Shown: piece by piece, positions 52,888-61,279 of the stretch | Position numbering within the stretch: position 1 is the stretch's first letter | Layout of the letters: each line of letters starts with the position of its first letter | DNA from: Pseudomonas sp. DNDY-54 | GTDB taxonomy: Bacteria > Pseudomonadota > Gammaproteobacteria > Pseudomonadales > Pseudomonadaceae | DNA length: 64,000 nucleotides | Assembly: GCF_019880365.1 (NCBI RefSeq) | Contig: NZ_CP082271.1 | Coordinates: 2,170,001 to 2,234,000 of the forward strand | Direction: 5' to 3' | Program-made: the position numbers and the translations under genes | Notes under the pieces: generated by a model | What the model was told of the DNA's origin: nothing | Databases searched by the model: none | The model's input: the letters and a program-made list of their open reading frames with translations, nothing else

Positions 52888-54330
52888 TCAGCCGATGTAG
52901 GTGGTTTTCACCGTGGTGTAGAACTCCTGGGCGTAGCGACCTTGTTCACGCGGGCCGTAGGACGAGCCTTTGCGGCCACCGAACGGCACGTGGTAGTCCA
53001 CACCGGCAGTCGGCAGGTTGACCATCACCATTCCTGCCTGGGAATGGCGCTTGAAGTGGTTGGCGTACTTCAGCGAGGTGGTGCAGATACCCGCGGACAG
53101 ACCGAACTCCGTGTCGTTGGCCATCGCCAGCGCTTCATCGTAGTCCTTGACCTTCACCACGTTGGCCACCGGCCCGAAGATCTCTTCACGGCTGATGCGC
53201 ATGTCCGCAGTGCTGTCAACGAACAGGGTCGGCGCCAGGAAGTAACCTTCTGTGCCGCAATTCACACGTTCGCCACCGCAGACCAGGCGTGCGCCCTCTT
53301 CCTTGCCGATCTCGATGTAACGCAGGTCCTGGTCAAGCTGAGCTTGGGATACCACCGGGCCGACATCGACACCTTTTTCCAGCGCCGAGCCGACCTTGAT
53401 CTTCTTGATGCGCTCAACCATCGCTTCGACGAAACGGTCATAAATACCTTCGGTCACGATGATGCGGCTGGAAGCGGTGCAGCGCTGTCCAGTCGAGTAA
53501 AACGCGCTCTGAGTAGCCAGTTCGACAGCGGTGTTGAGATCCGCATCGTCAAGAATGATCTGCGGGTTCTTACCGCCCATTTCCAGCTGAACCTTGGCCT
53601 GGCGGCCCACGCAGGTCGCTGCGATGCCACGGCCCACTCCAACGGAACCGGTGAAGCTCACGCCATCGACACGTTTGTCGTTGACGATGGCTTCGCCCAC
53701 TTCGCGGCCTTTACCCATCACCAAATTGAACACGCCCGCCGGAAAACCTGAACGCGAGATGATCTCGGCGATGGCCCAGGCGCAGCCAGGCACGAGGTCG
53801 GCAGGCTTGATGACCACGCAGTTACCGTAGGCAAGCGCCGGGGCAATCTTCCAGGCCGGAATGGCAATCGGAAAATTCCAGGGGGTGATCAGGCCGATCA
53901 CACCCAGCGGTTCGCGGGTCACTTCGACGCTGACACCCGGACGAACGGACTGCAGGGTCTCTCCAGCCTGGCGCAGGCATTCGCCCGCGAAGTACTTGAA
54001 GATATTGCCGGCCCGGGTCACTTCACCGATCGCCTCCGGCAGGGTCTTGCCCTCTTCGCGGGCCAACAACGCACCGAGCTCTTCGCGACGAGCGAGGATT
54101 TCAAGGCCTACCTTCTCCAGCGCATCGGCGCGCGCCTGAATGCCGGAGGCGGCCCATGCCGGGAACGCTTTACGGGCTGCCGCCACGGCGGCTTCGACCT
54201 GTGCGCTGTCAGCCTGGGCATATTCGCCAATCACGTCCGACAAGTCGGAGGGATTGATATTGGCCTGGTAGTTCTTGCCGGCTACCCACTGGCCATCGAT
54301 GTAATTGTCATAGCGTTGTACGTCTGCCAC
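52888..54330 (-). CDS. 2,5-dioxopentanoate (alpha-ketoglutarate semialdehyde) dehydrogenase
   Basis: A 480-residue NAD(P)-dependent aldehyde dehydrogenase. Family motifs include LITPWNFPIAIPAWKIAPALAYGN, the catalytic Glu in LEMGGKNP and the nucleophile in STGQRCTASS. Given its place next to kdgD, it should oxidise 2,5-dioxopentanoate to 2-oxoglutarate, the last step of aldarate degradation. The start is probably GTG 54330, which has AAGGAG at proper distance; the ATG at 54363 adds 11 residues. Confidence 0.92.
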   Translation of the reverse strand: MADVQRYDNYIDGQWVAGKNYQANINPSDLSDVIGEYAQADSAQVEAAVAAARKAFPAWAASGIQARADALEKVGLEILARREELGALLAREEGKTLPEAIGEVTRAGNIFKYFAGECLRQAGETLQSVRPGVSVEVTREPLGVIGLITPWNFPIAIPAWKIAPALAYGNCVVIKPADLVPGCAWAIAEIISRSGFPAGVFNLVMGKGREVGEAIVNDKRVDGVSFTGSVGVGRGIAATCVGRQAKVQLEMGGKNPQIILDDADLNTAVELATQSAFYSTGQRCTASSRIIVTEGIYDRFVEAMVERIKKIKVGSALEKGVDVGPVVSQAQLDQDLRYIEIGKEEGARLVCGGERVNCGTEGYFLAPTLFVDSTADMRISREEIFGPVANVVKVKDYDEALAMANDTEFGLSAGICTTSLKYANHFKRHSQAGMVMVNLPTAGVDYHVPFGGRKGSSYGPREQGRYAQEFYTTVKTTYIG

Positions 54331-54426
54331 GGGACTTTCTCCTTCGTGAGTTCCGCCTGCCACTATTCGTTCTAAAGGCCGAACAGCCGCAGGCGGTTGG
54401 GGCGAATGATGGGTCGGGCTGGACCG

Positions 54427-55338
54427 TTATTGCGCGCCTTGCTTTTTGATCAGCGCAGCGAGCGCTTCGTACTCGTCTGGCAGCAAGTCGGTCAGCGGAG
54501 CGCGCACAGGCCCGGCGTCATAACCGGAGATCTTGGCGCCGGCCTTGACGATGCTGACAGCGTATCCCTTGCAGCGATTACGGATATCGAGGTACGGCAG
54601 AAAGAAGTCATCGATCAGTCGGCCAACCGTTTCGTGATCTTCACGCGCGATAGCGCGATAGAAATCCATCGCCATCTTGGGAACGAAGTTGAATACGGCT
54701 GATGAATAAACGGGAACGCCCAGCGCCTTGTAGGCTGCGGCGTAAACCTCTGCGGTGGGTAGGCCACCCAGGTAGGTCAGGCGTTCACCCAGGCGACGAC
54801 GGATGGAGACCATCAGCTCGATGTCACCGAGGCCGTCCTTGTATCCGATCAGGTTAGGGCAGCGCTCGGCCAGTTGCTCGAGCAGCGGCGCCGTCAAACG
54901 GCAGACATTGCGGTTATAAACCACCACACCGATATTGACCGACTTGCACACTTCTTCAACATGCTTGGCCACGCCTTCCTGACTGGCTTCGGTCAGGTAA
55001 TGAGGCAGCAGCAACAGCCCCTTCGCGCCCAGGCGCTCGGCTTCCTGAGCGTAGGCGATAGCCTGACGGGTCGGGCCGCCGACCCCGGCAAGAATAGGAA
55101 CTTGGCCAGCACAGGTATCAACGGCCGTCTTGATGACGTCCGGGTATTCCTGGGGCGTCAGCGAGAAAAACTCGCCAGTACCGCCCGCGGCGAACAGCGC
55201 CGTTGCGCCATAAGGCGCCAACCATTCCAGTCGCTTGATGTACCCGGCACGGTTGAAGTCGCCTTGCTGGTCGAAATCAGTGACCGGGAAAGACAGCAGA
55301 CCAGAAGAGAGGATGGCCTTCAGTTCTTGTGGATTCAT
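54427..55338 (-). CDS. kdgD: 5-dehydro-4-deoxyglucarate dehydratase
   Basis: KdgD (303 aa), a DapA-superfamily TIM barrel that dehydrates and decarboxylates 5-dehydro-4-deoxy-D-glucarate to 2,5-dioxopentanoate. The Schiff-base Lys is in NLIGYKDGLGD, the conserved Tyr in VVYNRNVC, and the substrate loop in AAGGTGEFFSLT. First gene of the minus-strand half of the locus, divergent from the second gudD across about 630 bases. Confidence 0.95.
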   Translation of the reverse strand: MNPQELKAILSSGLLSFPVTDFDQQGDFNRAGYIKRLEWLAPYGATALFAAGGTGEFFSLTPQEYPDVIKTAVDTCAGQVPILAGVGGPTRQAIAYAQEAERLGAKGLLLLPHYLTEASQEGVAKHVEEVCKSVNIGVVVYNRNVCRLTAPLLEQLAERCPNLIGYKDGLGDIELMVSIRRRLGERLTYLGGLPTAEVYAAAYKALGVPVYSSAVFNFVPKMAMDFYRAIAREDHETVGRLIDDFFLPYLDIRNRCKGYAVSIVKAGAKISGYDAGPVRAPLTDLLPDEYEALAALIKKQGAQ

Positions 55339-55396
55339 TGTTCGAGCATCCTGTGAAGCAATCAGTAAGGAGTTAGGGCCGCAGCCTTGGAGATAC

Positions 55397-55409
55397 GTTA
55401 TCGTACAAC
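55397..55409. promoter_or_regulatory. weaker operator-like site upstream of kdgD
   Basis: GTTATCGTACAAC, about 60 bases upstream of the kdgD start. It keeps the GT...ACAAC ends but only 9 of 13 positions of the stronger sites. Confidence 0.35.
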
Positions 55410-55606
55410 ATTATATTTCGCTACCTGTTTTGTAATAGATTTCCCGCTGGGTTCACGTAGCGCCGCGGCCGTTGTAGCAGTAGTTACGTTCTCTCCCTGC
55501 CGAATCGCGACCGCAACCGGAGCGTTGAACAGTTGGGTACATACGGCACGTATCGTGTCGCTTCGATCGTTTGACATGGACTCATAGCACTGTTAAAAAA
55601 CCAAAT

Positions 55607-55619
55607 GTCATATGACAAC
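55607..55619. promoter_or_regulatory. candidate uronate-regulon operator in kdgD/gudD region
   Basis: GTCATATGACAAC, within the perfect palindrome TGTCATATGACA (55606-55617), about 350 bases upstream of the second gudD. The best palindromic version of the motif shared with 45914 and 57813. Confidence 0.6.
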
Positions 55620-55965
55620 GTATAACAATACATGATGAGTTTGAAACAGCCATGAACCTGCCTGCTGTAGTCAGAACGTCGGATCACCTGCCCTCTTCCG
55701 AGGCGAATCGAGAACCGGTGATTCATTGCGGCTGGTCAGGATCACTCCGAGTAACCCCTTCGTCGACCGCTGCAAACCTGGCCACCTCTGATGCCGATGC
55801 TCTCGGGATCTGCGGCTCATCATCCCAGCGTCTCAGGCTAGCGCCTCCCCCTCCTTATTACCGATTATCCAGCTCGCGAATCAGAACGAAGGCCCTTGAT
55901 GGCCTTTCAAACCAGCCGTTTACGCCGATCAACATTCATACAAAAAGATAGGAGCTACACAGCAG

Positions 55966-57357
55966 ATGCTAGACACAAAGATGGCGACTCCGTCAGTTAC
56001 GGACATGCAGGTCATTCCTGTGGCTGGTTACGACAGCATGCTGCTCAATCTGTGTGGCGCCCATGCTCCGTACTTCACGCGGAACCTGGTCATTCTCAAA
56101 GACAGCGCCGGCCATACGGGCATGGGTGAGGTTCCGGGCGGAGAAGGCATCCGCCAGGCGCTCGAGCGCACCAAAGCGCTGGTCGTTGGCCAACCGATTG
56201 GTCGCTATAACCGAGTTTTGAACGCACTGCGCCATGCCATTGCCGGCGGTGGGGATCGCGGCCCCCAGACCACTCAGCACCAGGTCACATCCGCGGCTGA
56301 GGCTGCGGTTCTCAAGCAGCCCCACGAGATCAACCTGCGACTGGACAACGTCATCACTGCCGTTGAAGCCGCCCTCCTCGACCTGCTGGGCCAGCATCTT
56401 GAGGTGCCAGTGGCAGAGCTGCTCGGTAGCGGTCAACAACGCGACCGCGTGCCCATGCTCGCTTACCTCTTTTATATAGGTGATCGCGCCCGTACCGATC
56501 TGCCGTACCTGGCCGGTACCGGCTCGGCTGATGACTGGTATCAAATCCGCCATCAGGAGGCGGTCACCCCCGAATCCATCGTCCGCCTGGCGGAAGCCGC
56601 TTCGGCCCGCTACGGCTTCAAGGATTTCAAGCTCAAAGGCGGCGTGATGAGTGGCAGAGATGAGATGCAGGCCATCGCTGGCATCAAGGCGCGCTTCCCT
56701 GATTCCCGCGTCACCCTTGACCCCAACGGCGCGTGGTCGCTCGCCGAAGCCATCGATTTGTGCAAGGGCCAAGGCCATATCCTTTCTTATGCCGAAGATC
56801 CCTGCGGCCCGGAGAACGGTTATTCGGGCCGCGAAATCATGGCTGAATTCAAGCGCGCGACTGGCATTCCCACCGCCACCAATATGGTCGCGACTGATTG
56901 GCGGCAGATGGGCCACTCGTTGCGCCTCGAGGCGGTGGACATCCCGTTGGCCGATCCGCATTTCTGGACCATGCAGGGGTCGGTCAGGCTGGCACAGATG
57001 TGCGAGCAGTTCGGCCTGACCTGGGGCTCGCATTCAAACAATCACTTTGACGTGTCGCTTGCCATGTTCACTCATGCCGCAGCGGCGGCGCCTGGAAAGA
57101 TCACGGCAATCGATACCCACTGGATCTGGCAGGAAGGCCAAGAGCGGCTGACCCGCGAACCGCTGCAAATTGTTGGCGGTGAGGTGCAGGTTCCCGACAA
57201 GCCCGGGCTCGGAATCGAACCAGACATGGACCGAATCCTGTCCGCCAATGAGCTCTACAAGAAAGTCGCCACCGGCGCCCGTGACGATGCCATGGCCATG
57301 CAGTATCTGGTGCCTGGCTGGAAGTACGACCCCAAGCAACCGAGCCTGGGGCAATAA
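55966..57357 (+). CDS. gudD: glucarate dehydratase (copy 2)
   Basis: A 463-residue paralogue of the protein at 51433-52782. All active-site landmarks (FKLKGG, LDPNGAW, AEDPCG, GSHSNNHFD, AIDTHWIWQ) are intact, so it is probably functional, unlike an inactive GudX-type relative. The main difference is an insertion at about residues 100-122 (AGGGDRGPQTTQHQ...). First gene of the plus-strand half, preceded by AGGAG and an operator-like site; a second in-frame ATG lies 15 bases in. It may be tuned to L-idarate or another aldarate. Confidence 0.93.
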   Translation: MLDTKMATPSVTDMQVIPVAGYDSMLLNLCGAHAPYFTRNLVILKDSAGHTGMGEVPGGEGIRQALERTKALVVGQPIGRYNRVLNALRHAIAGGGDRGPQTTQHQVTSAAEAAVLKQPHEINLRLDNVITAVEAALLDLLGQHLEVPVAELLGSGQQRDRVPMLAYLFYIGDRARTDLPYLAGTGSADDWYQIRHQEAVTPESIVRLAEAASARYGFKDFKLKGGVMSGRDEMQAIAGIKARFPDSRVTLDPNGAWSLAEAIDLCKGQGHILSYAEDPCGPENGYSGREIMAEFKRATGIPTATNMVATDWRQMGHSLRLEAVDIPLADPHFWTMQGSVRLAQMCEQFGLTWGSHSNNHFDVSLAMFTHAAAAAPGKITAIDTHWIWQEGQERLTREPLQIVGGEVQVPDKPGLGIEPDMDRILSANELYKKVATGARDDAMAMQYLVPGWKYDPKQPSLGQ

Positions 57358-57541
57358 CAAAAGCCAGCAAGCGGCGCGGCGAGCGTGTATCCACGTACCC
57401 GCCGCGGCCTTGCAGCCTTCTTCAGAAAGCAGGCGCTAGCACGTACAGGCGCGTCTCTTGAGGCTGCCGTCTCGGCGGCGCTGCTGCTGGGATCGCCAGG
57501 CTGATTCCCTTCTCTCGCATTTAGTTGCAAAACTGCCCACC

Positions 57542-57554
57542 GTCGTCATACAAC
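57542..57554. promoter_or_regulatory. weaker operator-like site before udh
   Basis: GTCGTCATACAAC. It matches the reverse complement of the 45914 site (GTTGTCATACGAC) at 11 of 13 positions. It lies about 310 bases upstream of udh. Confidence 0.4.
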
Positions 57555-57812
57555 CTATCGAGAAACCTGCTCTCCTTCATGAGGTATTTCCTGAGCTCGC
57601 AGCCCTCGACTTTAGTGGTATGGGAAAGCAGTAACCAGGCAGCTAGCGTTGTGCCAGGCATCGTTCGCACTTGTTCGCAGAGCCGCTAAAGGCGGCTGTT
57701 GCGGATCGTACCGCTAGTAATAACGAGGGTTCCATTGGTCGCGGCTACATCCGGCGGAAGATTTACACGGCAGGTTGACAAAATCGCAGGGCGGCGCAAA
57801 TAATCGAACCAA

Positions 57813-57825
57813 GTCATCTGACAAC
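57813..57825. promoter_or_regulatory. candidate uronate-regulon operator before udh
   Basis: GTCATCTGACAAC, 40 bases before the udh ATG, followed by CGATGACATC, which repeats part of the motif. The position overlaps the expected promoter and suits repression. Confidence 0.55.
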
Positions 57826-57865
57826 CGATGACATCAAAAAACAAAAAGCTACGGGCAGACTGATC

Positions 57866-58687
57866 ATGACAAGCACGACGACCACGCCGACACCCTTCAA
57901 CCGCCTCCTGCTGACAGGCGCGGCAGGAGGATTAGGCAAGGTGTTACGCGAAACGCTTCGCCCATACGCCAGCATCATCCGCCTTTCTGACATCGCCTCG
58001 ATGGATCCCGCCGGCCCGAACGAAGAAGTGATGCCCTGCGACCTCTCTGACAAAGCCGCCGTGCATGCCTTGTGCGAAGGCGTCGATGCGATCGCGCATT
58101 TTGGTGGCGTTTCAGTGGAGCGCCCGTTCGAGGAAATCCTCGAAGCCAACATCAAGGGCGTGTTTCACATCTATGAAGCCGCTCGGAAACACGGCATCAA
58201 GCGCATCATCTTCGCCAGCTCCAATCATGTTATCGGCTTCTACAAGCAGACCGAAACAATTGATGCGGGCGTCGCTCGTCGTCCTGACAGCTATTACGGG
58301 CTGTCCAAGTCATACGGCGAAGACATGGCCAGCTTCTATTTCGATCGTTACGGCATCGAGACCGTGAGCATCCGTATCGGCTCGTCCTTCCCCGAACCGC
58401 TCAACCGCCGAATGATGGCGACCTATCTCAGCTATCGCGATCTGACCACGCTCATCGAGCGCTCGCTCTTCACTCCGAATGTCGGGCATACCGTCGTATA
58501 CGGCGCATCCGCTAATCGTGACGCCTGGTGGGATAACCACATGGCCGCGCACCTTGGGTTCGAGCCGCAGGACAGTTCCGAAGTGTTCCGCGAGAAGATT
58601 GAACAGCAACCACCCTACGAGCCAAACGATCCCGCGCTGATCTATCAGGGCGGTGCCTTCTGCGAAGCCGGTCCGTTCGACGATTGA
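57866..58687 (+). CDS. udh: uronate dehydrogenase
   Basis: Udh (273 aa), an NAD-dependent short-chain (extended SDR type) dehydrogenase that oxidises D-galacturonate or D-glucuronate to the aldarolactone. The cofactor motif GAAGGLG is at 18-24 and the catalytic Tyr144-x-x-x-Lys148 in SYYGLSKSYGED; Ser in IFASSNHVIG completes the triad. Length matches the enzyme known from Pseudomonas syringae and P. putida. It opens the udh-lactonase-dctPQM series. Confidence 0.93.
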   Translation: MTSTTTTPTPFNRLLLTGAAGGLGKVLRETLRPYASIIRLSDIASMDPAGPNEEVMPCDLSDKAAVHALCEGVDAIAHFGGVSVERPFEEILEANIKGVFHIYEAARKHGIKRIIFASSNHVIGFYKQTETIDAGVARRPDSYYGLSKSYGEDMASFYFDRYGIETVSIRIGSSFPEPLNRRMMATYLSYRDLTTLIERSLFTPNVGHTVVYGASANRDAWWDNHMAAHLGFEPQDSSEVFREKIEQQPPYEPNDPALIYQGGAFCEAGPFDD

Positions 58688-58727
58688 CCACGCCCGCCAC
58701 GCCGCGAACAAAAAGAAGAGAATCGCC

Positions 58728-59627
58728 ATGGCAAACAAAGCAGAACTGATAGTCGACGCGCGGAACGCAACCGGTGAAAGCCCGGTCTGGGTAGCCTCTG
58801 AGCAGGCGCTCTACTGGGTCGATATCCCTAACCGCCAGCTGCTTCGCTGGAAGGCCGCGGATGCCTCGGTCACTCGCTGGACGGGCGACCAGATGATCGC
58901 CTGCATCGCACGCCGCGAGGGCTCTCCCAATCGCTGGGTGGCAGGCATGGAAGACGGCGTCTTCGATGTTGTGCCACAGGATGACGGCACGCTTCAAACA
59001 ACCCGACTCACTGGCGTCAAGCATGGCAACCCCAACATGCGTTTCAACGATGGTCGCTGCGATCGTCAAGGGCGTTTCTGGGCAGGCACCATGGCCCTGG
59101 ACATGGCCGCCGGGATTCCGTCAGGAGCGCTGTATCGCTACGACGCCTCCTCCAGTAACGAAGCACTGGCGCCGCAATTGAACGACTTCATAGTGCCCAA
59201 CGGCCTGGGTTTCAGCCCTGACGGACGCACCATGTACCTCTCGGACTCGCACCCCAGCGTGCAGCTGATCTGGGCATTCGATTACGACGTAGACAGCGGC
59301 ACACCAAGCAATCGCCGCCTGTTCGTCGACATGAACCAGCATCCCGGCCGTCCCGATGGCGCCGCGGTTGACGTCGACGGCTGCTACTGGATCTGCGGCA
59401 ACGACGCCGGGCTGATTCATCGATTCACGCCGGACGGCCGCCTGGACCGCTCGTTGGAAGTGCCTGTGAAGAAACCGGCCATGTGCGCCTTCGGTGGCGC
59501 CGGTCTAGACACCTTGTTCGTAACGTCCATCCGCCCAGGCGGCGACCTCTCCGACCAGCCGCTCGCTGGTGGCGTGTTCGCCCTGCAACCCGGCGTCGCC
59601 GGGCTGGAGGAAACGCGCTTCCGCTAA
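58728..59627 (+). CDS. SMP-30/gluconolactonase-type lactonase
   Basis: A 299-residue six-bladed beta-propeller hydrolase of the SMP-30/LRE family. Metal-binding landmarks GESPVWV (Glu), NPNMRFNDGRCDRQGRFWAGTM (Asn, Asp) and LSDSHPSVQ are present. Next to udh, it should hydrolyse the galactaro- or glucarolactone that Udh makes. The start at 58728 follows AAGAAGAG; the in-frame codon at 58653 overlaps the udh end and is less likely. Confidence 0.9.
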   Translation: MANKAELIVDARNATGESPVWVASEQALYWVDIPNRQLLRWKAADASVTRWTGDQMIACIARREGSPNRWVAGMEDGVFDVVPQDDGTLQTTRLTGVKHGNPNMRFNDGRCDRQGRFWAGTMALDMAAGIPSGALYRYDASSSNEALAPQLNDFIVPNGLGFSPDGRTMYLSDSHPSVQLIWAFDYDVDSGTPSNRRLFVDMNQHPGRPDGAAVDVDGCYWICGNDAGLIHRFTPDGRLDRSLEVPVKKPAMCAFGGAGLDTLFVTSIRPGGDLSDQPLAGGVFALQPGVAGLEETRFR

Positions 59628-59713
59628 CGCTTCACCAACAAGGACAGGCTCGCAGTTGCCCGGCCTTGACGTTCGCAACGCTGCAATCCAACAAAAACAA
59701 GATGGAGATCCAC

Positions 59714-60688
59714 ATGAACTTCAAACGCAAGTTGCTCATCGCTGCACTTCCCCTTGCCTTCTGCCTGCCGGGCCTCGCGCAAGCCGCTACAACGCTGAAA
59801 ATGGCCGAGGTTCATCCTGCCGGGTATCCCACGGTCGTCGCCATGGAAAATCTCGGCAATAAACTCGATAAAGCAACCGATGGTGAACTGAAGTACCGGA
59901 TGTTTTCCGGGGGCGTGCTGGGCTCGGAAAAAGAGGTCGTCGAACAGCTACAAATCGGTGCGGTACAAATGACACGTGTCAGCCTTGGCACGCTCGGCCC
60001 GGTGGTTTCGGACGTCAACGTCTTCAACATGCCGTTCGTGTTCCGTGACCATGAACACATGCGCAAGGTCATCGATGGTGAAATTGGCCAGGAGCTTCTC
60101 GATAAGATCACTGACTCCGAATTCGACATGGTCGGACTGGCGTGGATGGACGGCGGTGTGCGCAACCTCTATACCAAGGAGCCGGTACGCAGCATCGAAG
60201 ACCTTAAGGGCATGAAGATCCGAGTGATCGGAAACCCGCTGTTTATCGATACGCTGAACGCCATGGGCGCTCAGGGTGTGGCAATGGACACCGGCGAAAT
60301 CTTCAGCGCCCTGCAGACCGGCGTGATCGACGGTGCCGAGAACAACCCGCCGACCATGCTCGAGCACAACCATTTCCGCAATGCCAAGCACTACACCCTG
60401 ACCGGTCACCTGATCCTTCCCGAGCCTATCGTCATGTCCAAGACGGCATGGAACAAGCTCACCCCGGAGCAACAGGAAATGGTGAAGACCTTCGCCAAAG
60501 AGGCGCAGCAGGAAGAGCGCAAGCTTTGGGATGAGAAATCAGCCAGCAGCGAAGAAAAGCTCAAAGCCGCCGGCGTGGAGTTCATCGAGGTCGACAAGAA
60601 GCCGTTCTACGATGCCACCGCCCCGGTGCGCGAGAAGTATGGCGCCGCTTACGCCGACCTGATCAAGCGTATCGAAGCCGTCCAGTAA
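59714..60688 (+). CDS. dctP: TRAP transporter substrate-binding protein DctP
   Basis: A 324-residue periplasmic solute receptor. Residues 1-25 are a signal peptide (ending LAQA); the mature part follows the DctP pattern (MAEVHPAGYPTVVAMENLGNKL; LKGMKIRV; EIFSALQTGVIDGAENNP). The conserved Arg in KIRVIGNP is the usual carboxylate ligand, so a uronate or aldarate is the likely substrate. ATG 59714 follows GGAG; an in-frame ATG at 59702 is possible. Confidence 0.94.
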   Translation: MNFKRKLLIAALPLAFCLPGLAQAATTLKMAEVHPAGYPTVVAMENLGNKLDKATDGELKYRMFSGGVLGSEKEVVEQLQIGAVQMTRVSLGTLGPVVSDVNVFNMPFVFRDHEHMRKVIDGEIGQELLDKITDSEFDMVGLAWMDGGVRNLYTKEPVRSIEDLKGMKIRVIGNPLFIDTLNAMGAQGVAMDTGEIFSALQTGVIDGAENNPPTMLEHNHFRNAKHYTLTGHLILPEPIVMSKTAWNKLTPEQQEMVKTFAKEAQQEERKLWDEKSASSEEKLKAAGVEFIEVDKKPFYDATAPVREKYGAAYADLIKRIEAVQ

Positions 60689-60751
60689 CAGGTCGTTCAA
60701 GAACTTCACGACGCTGGCGCGCAGCCGGCGTCGTGCTCGCGGTGAAGTCTC

Positions 60752-61279
60752 ATGAAAAATTCCTTACTACGCCTCAATGACCTGATTTACCTGAGTTGCA
60801 TCTGGGTTGCCGGTCTGTCGATCACGGCGATGGCCCTGATCATTCCATGGGGCATCTTCGCCCGCTATGTGTTGCGAAGTGGTGCCGGCTGGCCGGAACC
60901 GGTGGCAATACTGCTAATGGCCATTTTTACCTTTGTCGGCGCGGCAGCCAGCTATCGGGCGGGCGCGCATATGGCGGTCACGACCCTGACGGATCGCATG
61001 CCCGCTTCATGGCAGCGTTACGTTGACCTCCTAGTCCAGTTCCTGATGGCTCTGATCTGCCTGTTCATGCTGATTTGGGGGATCAAGCTTTGCATTGCTA
61101 CTTGGAATCAATACATGAGCACCCTGCCAACGCTACGCGTGGGCATCGCTTACTCACCTATTGCCATCGGCGGCTTCCTGAGCCTGATCTTCATTGTTGA
61201 AAAGCTCTTGTTCGGCGATCAACGCCATCGCCGCTCGGTCAATTTCGAGCTCTTTGAAGACAGCAAGGAAACTCTCTAA
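60752..61279 (+). CDS. dctQ: TRAP transporter small permease DctQ
   Basis: A 175-residue small permease with four hydrophobic helices, typical of DctQ (RSGAGWPEPVAILLMAIFTFVGAAASYRAGAHMAV). It works with DctM to couple uptake to a sodium gradient. Its stop codon abuts the dctM start. Confidence 0.92.
   Translation: MKNSLLRLNDLIYLSCIWVAGLSITAMALIIPWGIFARYVLRSGAGWPEPVAILLMAIFTFVGAAASYRAGAHMAVTTLTDRMPASWQRYVDLLVQFLMALICLFMLIWGIKLCIATWNQYMSTLPTLRVGIAYSPIAIGGFLSLIFIVEKLLFGDQRHRRSVNFELFEDSKETL

Larger units (their letters stand above)
55339..55965. other. divergent regulatory region kdgD / gudD
   Basis: About 630 bases between divergent aldarate genes, holding two candidate operators (55397 and 55607). 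A possible open frame in the right half (55652-55951) has no family features and is rejected as a gene. Confidence 0.6.
57358..57865. other. intergenic region gudD to udh with operator-like sites
   Basis: About 500 bases that contain two operator-like sites (57542 and 57813), the latter about 40 bases upstream of the udh start. This argues that udh and the TRAP transporter form a separately started operon. No gene seen. Confidence 0.6.

Noticed and set aside
55652..55951. Plus-strand frame of 99 codons in the kdgD/gudD region
   Set aside because: No ribosome binding site, no family features, lies in a regulatory region with operator-like sites.
55966..57357. Second gudD as a pseudogene or inactive GudX
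   Set aside because: Full-length frame with all active-site residues present.
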